NCBI GenBank assembly: GCA_010093705.1
Contig: MU006091.1
Span: 920,702 to 984,701, forward strand
Direction: 5' to 3'
Source: Patellaria atrata CBS 101060
Lineage: Eukaryota > Ascomycota > Dothideomycetes > Patellariales > Patellariaceae
DNA: 64,000 bases
Under the pieces are notes generated by a model. That model saw only the letters and a list, made by a program, of their open reading frames with translations, did not search any database and had not been told where the DNA came from. This document shows, piece by piece, positions 55,723 to 64,000 of the stretch. A program made the position numbers and the translations under genes. Each line of letters begins with the position of its first letter. Within the stretch, counting starts at the first letter, position 1.

Positions 55723-58700
55723 TCAAAATACTCCAGAGTCCCGATAACCTGTCGTCAAGGTTCCCCTACCCTTCGTGGTATTGAAATTTAGGAAAAATGT
55801 TTCGATTACATAAGTGTTGTGGGTAAAACATAACCTATCCTTAAGGGTATAGTTAGCAGCTTGAATATCTCTGAGTTCGAGGGTAGACTTACGAGCCCCA
55901 CCAGATGCGAGAGGGGTGCCAACACTTGAGACTGGTCCGGTGGACCTGCCATCAGCCAGTGAAGATGCCCTATCATCTTGATCTGCAAGCTCGGGATGAT
56001 CTCTCACAGCCTCTGCGATTTTCGCATGGAGACACTCCTATACATTGCGTCAGTAATAGTAATATTAGAAATGTTATTAGCGAATAGGTACCTCAATCGT
56101 GTTTGCGTCCTGATACAAGACACTACCGTCCTCGTTATACTGTCGGCAATTGTCACAGAGTAATTTGACGTCAGCTTTGAACTCCCTAAGGCTTTGGTAC
56201 TTCTTCGTATCGATCTTCTTCTTGATTTGGTCGAGACAGATAGGCTTCGCAATGATCTGGTAGTAATCGGGGTAATCGAGACGAGGGGGTAACTCTATGA
56301 AAGGACCGCTGATATCCCGGTTGGGTATTGATGGGTCTGTCGATTCCTCTTCAAGGTCTTCCACGGTTTCATAAATAATATCGAGGGCCGCTTGAAGAGT
56401 TGCCCTCTCCTCTTTAGATAGAGTCTCCATAACTCTTCCGTTGCCTCGACTGCGTTTCTTAGAAGAAGGGGGTTCCTCGTCAAGAGATGCCTCATCGGCT
56501 TTGCGTTTCTCTATCTTCGGCTTTCTGCCTCGTTTCTTGACAGGAGGTGGTGGTGACTCGGAGCTATCTCTCGATGGAGCAGGCGAGTCACCCACGTCAT
56601 ATTCTCCTTTCGCCCGCTTGTCTTTATTGACCGCCCGTCTAGCTTTGCGAGCTTCCTTTCTCGCGACGGCAGCCTCAATGGTATCTTCATCATTATCAAC
56701 AGCTTCGAGCCACTGCTCCTCAGTAAGACCATCGTCATATTTGACTCTCGTCCGTTCTCTCGCGCCACGACCGTACGCTTCCTCGATCTCTTCTACGACA
56801 GGAACATCATCATTGACATAAATATCAGGTAATTCTGCTTCACTAAGAAGACGAGGATACTTCTTGTCAGGACCATATTTGGAATTCTTAGCACGTTCGA
56901 TGTCCATTTTTTGGAAAAGTTCCAGCTCAGCTTCAGACCGCATCATGATAAGGTTAAGGTCTTCATCGTCTTGCTCATCTTGCTCGAGGTTCTCAGCAGC
57001 TTCAGCTGATTCCAACATGATCCTAAGCATAGCATCTCGCTCCTCGTTAGTGGATTTGTTATCGAACTTTCCGGCCTGAATGACTTTGCCGTCCATATCA
57101 AGTTTGAAATTGGCACGCTCAAGAATCTTCTCTTCTACGGAATTCGAGCTAATCAGTCTCAAAATTCGAACTTCATTCTTTTGACCGATGCGATGTGCAC
57201 GGTCCTGGGCCTGCAGATCCTGATGCGGATTCCAATCAGAGTCGTAGATGATGACCGTGTCAGCAGTCTGGAGATTCAATCCAAGACCCCCGGCACGAGT
57301 AGAGAGGAGAAACATGAAATATGGTGAATCAGGAGCGTTGAAGAGTCTGAGGAGTTCTGACCGGTCATCAGCTTTCGTAGAGCCATCTAGACGGAGATAT
57401 AAGATCCCTCGTAGGCGGAGGAAGTCTTCCATGATGTTCATGATCTGAGTCATTTGAAAGAACATAAGGACCCTGTGATTTGTTGCTTGAAATTTTGGTA
57501 GAATTCGATCGAGCAACTCGAATTTGCCAGCAGTACGCCATAGTAAATCATTAGAAGCCTTTCCTGGATTCATCTGTTCCTCTACTTCTTCGAAGACGAA
57601 AGGATGGTTGCAAAGTTTGCGCAATTGCATCAACATGTTGCTCAAGCCTCGCATGCCTGTTCTGCCGCCCTTGCCATCGCTGACCATGAGCCTATTATGA
57701 TTTACAAGATGCTTGTAGAGTTTAGCTTGCAAGGAAGAAAAGTTGCATTTGATAACGCGTTCCTGCTTGTCAGGCAAATCCTTCTCGACATCTTTCTTAA
57801 GACGACGAAGCAAGAATGGTCTGAGAACCTTGTGGAGACGTCTAATAACGAGTAGCTGTTCTTCTTCGGTCAATTCCATCTTATCCTGACCACCTGTGTT
57901 GGCAAACGGTGTGTTGAACCATTCATCGAAAGATTTGACGGATTTGAAGATGTTAGGGAGCACGAAATTGAGGAGAGCCCAAAGCTCAGGAAGGTTGTTT
58001 TGAAGCGGAGTACCGGTAAGAATAAGACGATAGCGTGTATGGTAGTGTTGTGTGATTGTGCTACTCAGCTTGGAGTTTGCGTTCTTCATGCGATGACCTT
58101 CGTCAACAATCATGTGTACCCACTTAACCCTACTCAATACGTGCTTATCCTTGATGATAAACTCGTACGTTGTAAGTAGGACCTGAAAATTACCTTGCCG
58201 AATCTGCTGCTGCTGCTGCTTTCTAGCATTGGGAGGACCTTTGTAAACGATCTTTGACACACTCGGGGCCCACTTCTCGAACTCGTTATTCCAGTTCGTG
58301 AGTGTACTCAGAGGGACTATAACAAGATACGGACCCCGTTGCTGTTTCTTTTCGATCAGGTAGGTGATCAAACTGATACTCTGAATCGTCTTGCCCAAGC
58401 CCATTTCATCCGCGAGAATACCGTTGAGTTTATTATTGTAGAGCGACAGCATCCACTGGAGACCTTTCAGTTGATACTCTTTCAAGCTACCGCCGACAAG
58501 GTTGCTTGATTGTGCAACGACTTCCTCCTTTATTTTGTGAGCAACCTCGTAGTAGTCGACCTTCGTTCGCTTCTCCCCTTCCTCTTCATCGAGTTCGCTC
58601 TCGTCAGAGCTCTCTTCTGGGAGATCATCTCCATACTTTTCTGCGGCGCTGCGCTGTTGAGCTTTGACGGAGGAAGCGAGCTGATTCAGGAAGCCGTCTG

Positions 58701-60253
58701 TTTGTTTAAGAAGGTGAGAGATACGGCTATCCTTAGCTTGACCTAGGAGTTTGAGGTATGTCTCTTCGTCGTTGGCTTTGAGGGCTTGGAGACGCTGCTT
58801 AGCAGTTCGTTCAATCCGCTTTTGTTCTTCTTTCTCAATGTTGCTATGCGTAGTTTGCATAAGTTTACCAAGCCTTTGCTGCCTAGTCTTTTGCGTGAAA
58901 GACTCGCGGTGGACTTCTTCAGCGTGCGACACTATGGACTTCAAGAAATCAGTATGCTTCTTCTTCTCCTTTGTTTCACGGGCGTCGCGCTGCTGCTTCT
59001 CGAGCTTTTCGGTAATGCGCGCTTCCCGAAGGGACTGTTTCTTTACTCGACGATATTGAGCACGGTTTGCCGTCATCGCTAAATTATCCGCATGTATCAT
59101 CTCACGACTGATTTGCTGTCTCAAAGCACGTTGTTTCGGCAGCAGGCACAACATCTTGTACTCGATGATTGCTCTCAGTTTTAGGGAGGACTCTCCATTT
59201 GGCGAATCCGACTTGCTGGTGTCCCAAGATCCAATGCTTCCAGGAAGCTTCTCTAGCTCAGCTTTTCGTGACATGATGCGATTATAAATTATATTCTCGC
59301 GTTCTTCCCGCAGTTTATCCACATCAACCCCAGCGGGCATGATACTGGGTACTATGGTCCTATTCTCCCGTCTGCCATGCTTCAGGAAACCGATAGATTT
59401 CGCTATCAACTCATAGGGAGATGTGAACGTCTCATAACCTTTGCGGACTACTTCTTCATTGTGCTCAGCACCCTCCGCTACAGTCTCGCTAGATGCCCGA
59501 TTGACGGTATCGAGAGCTTGATTAGCGGCATCGATGGTTTCGCTGGGTGTAGCAGCTTTCTTTGGCTGCTGAGAAGGGAAAAGCTGTTGCTGTAAACTAG
59601 GTGGTACGGACATGCCTTTAGACAAAGCCTTGAAAGCACTAATCTGAGCTCTAAGGAGCATGATCTGTTCTGTCGTGAAGGTGCTAGCATTGTTAGCTGC
59701 TGCTTGTGCTGTAGGTTTGGCGTCCGTAATCTGCTGGTGCGAAGTTGATGTTGGAGTCGGATTACTATTTGACGTAGGGGTAACTATTGGAAGGGCAGCA
59801 GGAGAAGAAGCCGAAGCATCAGTAGTCGCTGCAGTAGATAGCTTAACACCGTTCGTAGGTGGTGGTAGTGGAACTTGTTGTGCGGCTCCATTTTGTTGAG
59901 CTTGTTGCTGGCGCTCCATGATTTGACGCTGCATCTGCATCTTCTGCAAGTTGTTCTTCGCTTGTACAGCCTTAAGAATCCCAAGTAGTTTTAGATATTC
60001 CGGGTCGGTCTCAGATACACCCTGTGATTTCATCTGTTGGAATTTCTGTGGACGTGAAGGTCAGCAGTATTCCTAGGATGGTAAAATTGCGGGTTAAAGT
60101 GAAACAGAGAACATATGTACGTAGATCTACAATATAGAGTGTAACGACACGTACCTGAAACATCTGGTGAATATTTTCCTTGGTCATATTTGGGGGTAAA
60201 GGAGCCATGCCGCCCTGTTGGGGGGGGGCACGAGATGCCTGGACGGATGCCAT
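55723..60253 (-). CDS. STH1: SNF2-family chromatin remodelling ATPase (Sth1/Snf2 type, RSC or SWI/SNF catalytic subunit)
   Basis: ATP-driven nucleosome remodeller in the nucleus. Exons 60155-60253, 56092-60045 and 55723-56037 give 1455 aa. Domain order: a short N-terminal PNMTKENIHQMFQKFQQ; a QLQ-like helix at about 155-190 (TEQIMLLRAQISAFK); an HSA domain at about 276-415 (LREERENIIYNRIMSRKAEL, RAQYRRVKKQSLREAR), which binds actin-related proteins; the helicase N-lobe with Walker A DEMGLGKT (about 577) and DEGHRMKN (about 680); the C-lobe with FFQMTQIMNIMEDFL, STRAGGLGLNLQ and DRAHRIGQ (about 985); SnAC (FKLDMDGKVIQAGKFDN); and a bromodomain at about 1250-1350 (LDYPDYYQIIAKPICLDQIK, CRQYNEDGS). 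The short N-terminus and length favour Sth1 over the longer Snf2. The C-terminus is uncertain because a GTAAGT donor lies in the last exon. Confidence 0.92.
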
Positions 60254-61226
60254 AGTTGCATATAATGTCAAACTTGTCTCTTATAGCTCATCCGCGGTAA
60301 TCGTAATGCGCCAACGTTGCGTAAGCTCCAGATATTCAATGCCAGTCTACTAACGCAGACAAACTGCTCGATAGCAGTAAACGCGCCCAATGGGGAAGGT
60401 GGCAAGACTGGGTGTGCGATGTAGAGCGGTTCACTTCATCAAAAGGAAGTGTAAGTGTGTTGAATAGGTATGCGACAGGATGTTTGCGGCCAATGCGGAA
60501 GATGGGTGGATGCGCGGGAGTGGTTTGTAGTCGCGCCAAAGGCGACAGGATATCAAGCGGTGGTGTCGAAATGAGCGTGGAGAAGGGAAAGAGAGCGAGT
60601 AAGCGGTAAAAGCGACGCGGTTGCGTTTCCACGCGTCGATATAAATTGTTATCTATCGCGGATGATGCGGCGGGGATAAGATTATTCTGGGGGAGCCGTC
60701 TTGGTGTTTTTCACGATTTGACGAGAACGAGAACTGCTCTGGTGCCAGGCTGCTGTGAGCGAGCGAACGGGCAAGTGAGAGGGAGAAACTACACCAAAGA
60801 CCCAGCCGCTAAGCCCCGCTTGGCTGTCACGTGATATACCCTTTGGTCAACCACAACGGCAGATACATCGAATTTGAATTAAGCTGCATCTCACACAATG
60901 GTAATCAATAAGAGCATACCAAGTTCGATTATTCTATACTGTCGAAGTTAATTCTAATCATACAAATCTTGAAGTCTTAATAAGCAGGTGATCTGCAGCC
61001 TTGAAGTCCGGGCAGATATATATCCTGATCAGCTCTTATTCCCGTCATACTTCCTCATGGTACAAAAATGATGTTCTCTACGGTCATTAACCTGATCATA
61101 CGCCTTTGGTAAAGTAACTGGCCCATATGCCGTAGGTGAACCCGGAAATCGAACAGTATAGAGGTGAACAGGTGGGAAAGGAATGATCGGGTGCTAAAGT
61201 GTCTGTGTTCACAATGCGGGACGCAT
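60254..61226. other. STH1 promoter and WHIM-gene 3' flank
   Basis: No supportable gene. A CACGTGATATACC-type element lies near 60829-60841. Confidence 0.5.
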
Positions 61227-63321
61227 TTATTGCAATTCGACCAAAGGAGGGCCTTGAGTTGTTGACTGAGTAGCATTCTGAAGTCCAGGAGTTGTGGGCT
61301 TAAAGAATGAGGTGATCTGACCATGGGAAGAATGTTGTGGCTTTGGAGATACTGCCGAGATGCCATTGGGTACTTCGTTCGTTCTAGTCGGAATCTGAAC
61401 GATTCCGTTGAGGGTAGGCGAGTGCTCTCTTCCACCCTCTGGTTGTAAGATGATGTTATCGGAGGCTCCAGATGGAGACTCGGTTTTGGTAATAGTGTTG
61501 ACTTGGGGGGCTCTCTTACGATAACAGAGGGTGACAATGAGGCTTCCCTTCCCGGGTTCTTCTTCGAATATCTCCCCGTTCGAATCTTCGTCATCCTTGT
61601 CTTCGTCGTCCGCGGCATCATCTCGCTCGTCTTCATCGTCTCCGCCGTCCCACTCACCCCCACTTGAAGTCGCCTCTTCCTCATCGTCCATTTCGTCTAC
61701 AGAGTTGTATGTATCAATATGCTTGCGTGATTTTGCATACCCGTTCGTGGGGACGTATGGGCCACCTGAGCGCGTTGCTCTCCCACCAGACCGTACTGGA
61801 CCCTCTGATCCATCTGAGCGTTCGTATTCACCAGATGGGCCAGGGGAGAGACCTTCCGCTGCTTGCCCACTTAAAAGACTCTCTCCATATAGACCCCCAA
61901 CTCTGGACCTCACTTGCCGGCCACTAGCGGTAACCGTGGGCTTGAGACCATCAGAAGGGGTTACTCGACCGGATTGTCGTGTAGATCGTCGAGCAGAAGT
62001 GGCATCAGATCCTTCATCTTCCTCGTCAGAGAAGGTATATCTCATTCTCTTTCCTCGCGTACGACCCTCGTACAGCGAAAAGCCTGGATCTGGCCGAGTA
62101 AACTGAGCTTTGCGCGCAAGACGATACTCCCGACGCTTTCGTTTCTAGACGCGAAACGATTAGTACTATAGTCACTATGTTTTGATTCACAGCTGTAGCA
62201 TACCTCTTCAGTAGCTTCGAACCTTGGTATCGCATTTATGATTTGCTGACTTAACCTGCGTCCTGCTTGCGATCCGTCTTCAGCTAATTTTTGAGCGACA
62301 ACCCTCAGCTCTTCAATATTACCCGCCATACTCCGCCATGTGTGCTTGACGAGAGCAGGATTGCTTTCGCGATACAGTCGGAAATTTGTATCGTCTTGGC
62401 CCTCAATAAGCCAATAACGCCGCTTGTCACCGTCCGTGCCCCAAGGTTGTACCGACAATGGCTGATTGAGGTCCTGCTCTTTTCGTGCCTGTTTGTATGA
62501 CTCCTTAATGATAGCCGAGATAGCTTCGGAGCTGTGAAGCGACCAAATGACGAGGGTCTTAAGAAGTATGAGCTGAAGATACGAGGTTAGTTTAGGACGA
62601 GTAGAAGTACTCTTGTGATGTGAAATGCTTACTCTCTCCTGGGGATTCATCGTTTTGAAAGAGTTGTTCCCATGCAGAGGATTAATTCCATTCCAAGCCC
62701 TCGGCCACTGGTGCTTTTGGGTTTGAATAGCTTCCTCGAGAGCGCGGGTATACTGTCCTCTCCTAGAAGAACTCCGCATCAGCTCATGACCCTTGCGATT
62801 AAACAAATAGTTCGTCATATTATACTACTGCGCATGATGGGAGGATATACTAACTCGATAGGCTTTTTCCGGTTGAGGACTAGGGATAGTAGTGCGCAAA
62901 GCAAACTGTCGACGAGTGGGGACGGTAGAGGGTCGACAATTCCTTTCTCAATATCTTGAGGACCTAGGTGAGACATCTTCGCAGGGAATGCTTCGTTGAA
63001 ACGGGATCTGAACATAACAATAACCTAGAACAAGCAAAGCGCATCAGTATAGTTTGCGGAAATCGCAGGGCGCGCCACAGCAATAAGAGCGCGATAGGAA
63101 ACGTGATTCACGCGTCCTTGACTTACTGCAATATCTGGATTATCTGCAAGAACTTCCTCATGAGGTGGAGACGCGGGGCGCTTCTTGCGAATGGGAGACT
63201 TTTCTATAGCTGGGGCGGGAGATTCGAGTTCGAGGTCTGAGAGTGAGCCATCATGATTAAGATCGTCCAAAAGCTCTTCAGCCGATGATAAAGGAGAAGA
63301 GAGCGCTGAAGAGTCAGACAT
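61227..63321 (-). CDS. WHIM1-domain nuclear protein (putative ISWI-type remodeller accessory subunit)
   Basis: Five exons: 63127-63321, 62855-63024, 62633-62762, 62204-62572 and 61227-62144, giving 593 aa. Introns are 59-102 nt. The N-terminus is Ser/acidic (MSDSSALSSPLSSAEELLDD) with a basic patch (RKKRPASPP). The middle has FRSRFNEAFPAKMSHLGPQD, VDSLLCALLSLVLNRKKPIE and LILLKTLVIWSLHSSEAISA, a helical DDT/WHIM1-like block. A WHIM-type WGTDGDKRRYWLIEGQDDTN, FRLYRESNPALVKHTWRSMA motif follows, then KRKRREYRLARKAQF, GFSLYEGRTRGKRMRYTFSD. The C-terminal third is disordered with a long Asp/Glu run. WHIM motifs form part of ISWI accessory subunits that measure linker DNA, so I infer a chromatin role, supported loosely by the adjacent STH1. 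The exact yeast counterpart is not assigned. Confidence 0.82.
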
Positions 63322-64000
63322 GGTGGTCTCTTTTGTGTTGTCGTGGTTGTGGATTTGGAAGTTCTGTTAATTTTTGAGGTAGGTCTGGAAATGATGTTGA
63401 AGGAGTAGTGGACATTCGCCAAGACGCGTCCAGCTCTATTATATACCCACTTTCACGTTCATTGGCGGTAAAGCGAGAGCAGAATATGTTTGAAATTGTT
63501 TGTATTATCTATACTTTTGCGAGTTTAAGACTCTTTGTTGATTTTATAACGACGTAAAGCACACTTCGGGTGCAATGCGTATATGCTACATCAACATGTT
63601 GATACCTACCGGCAGAATAGTTCTAGAGACAGAGGTGTGTTATAAAGGTTCAAACAATTAAGCGGAATCTAATGGCAGTATCGAGTGGGACAAGGTGAGT
63701 CCAGTCGGCAGACGCGGGGGGGAGTTGTAAGGGTCTCGTCGCAATATGTCGAAACGCCCGCAAACCTGCTAATATTTGAGACTTGAGCACTATGAAAAGC
63801 GCATCCGCCTAATTCTATGATAACTGGATGGTATTGTCTCTTCCTTGGTCAAGCTAATCTAGCCTACCGTACGCTTAGGCTTAAAATGAACTCGATATCG
63901 ATAATATAGACTACCTAAAGCTCGTATGAGGCCATATTTGATCATACGCCGTTGGTGTACAGCAAAACGTACAGTGACTGGAGTATGCCCGACCGCGACA
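63322..64000. other. Upstream of the WHIM gene, to window edge
   Basis: No gene seen in these 679 bases; probably promoter. Confidence 0.5.

Noticed and set aside
56441-56821. 126-codon plus-strand ORF inside STH1
   Set aside because: Shadow of the acidic/serine-rich coding sequence on the opposite strand.
61531-62106. 191-codon plus-strand ORF opposite the WHIM gene
   Set aside because: Poly-Ser shadow of the Asp/Glu-rich region on the minus strand.

Overview
The window is nuclear DNA of a filamentous ascomycete (Pezizomycotina). Genes carry many short GT-AG introns, mostly 46-95 nt, with CTAAC/CTGAC-like branch sites. The gene set includes a Ste12 with C-terminal C2H2 fingers, Cla4, Knr4/Smi1, a fungal mitoribosomal uS10 and a CCAAT-factor subunit. 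From remembered protein similarity I would place it in or near the Leotiomycetes, but the sequence alone does not prove this. No tRNA, rRNA, CRISPR or plasmid-like feature was found.

Layout. 1-14.2 kb: 5' part of SEC12 (minus, cut by the window edge), the PAK kinase CLA4 (minus), alpha-actinin (minus) and a large serine-rich protein with a CRIB-like motif (minus). 14.2-22.1 kb: an 8 kb stretch with no supportable gene. 22.1-23.2 kb: mitoribosomal RSM10 (minus). 23.2-24.9 kb: an AT-rich island with LTR fossils. 24.9-39.8 kb: a dense housekeeping block with PNP1 (+), FCF2 (-), HAP5 (+), malate dehydrogenase (+), TRS33 (-), KNR4 (-) and HTS1 (+). 39.8-46 kb: a decayed island holding a broken DUF7580-type gene and a 5'-truncated Tad1-like LINE. 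46-48.3 kb: STE12 (minus). 48.3-52.3 kb: no supportable gene. 52.3-63.3 kb: HIS6 (-) and FAF1 (+) divergent across 183 bp, a small solo LTR with a perfect 5-bp target duplication, the SNF2/STH1 remodeller (-) and a WHIM-domain protein (-).

How the genes relate. Several act in cell polarity, cell wall and filament growth (CLA4, the CRIB-like protein, alpha-actinin, KNR4, STE12). Two act in early secretion (SEC12, TRS33), two in small-subunit ribosome assembly (FCF2, FAF1), and two adjacent genes in chromatin remodelling (STH1, WHIM protein). These are single-copy core genes rather than an operon or biosynthetic cluster, and I do not see a convincing new multi-gene system.

The most informative observations are at exon level: a 14-nt internal micro-exon in HAP5, 10- and 11-nt coding first exons in malate dehydrogenase and KNR4, two in-frame starts in HTS1 predicting mitochondrial and cytosolic forms, and a frame-neutral 84-nt exon in STE12 that spans its zinc fingers. 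Exon joins were derived by hand. For every multi-exon model given, the summed coding length is a multiple of three.
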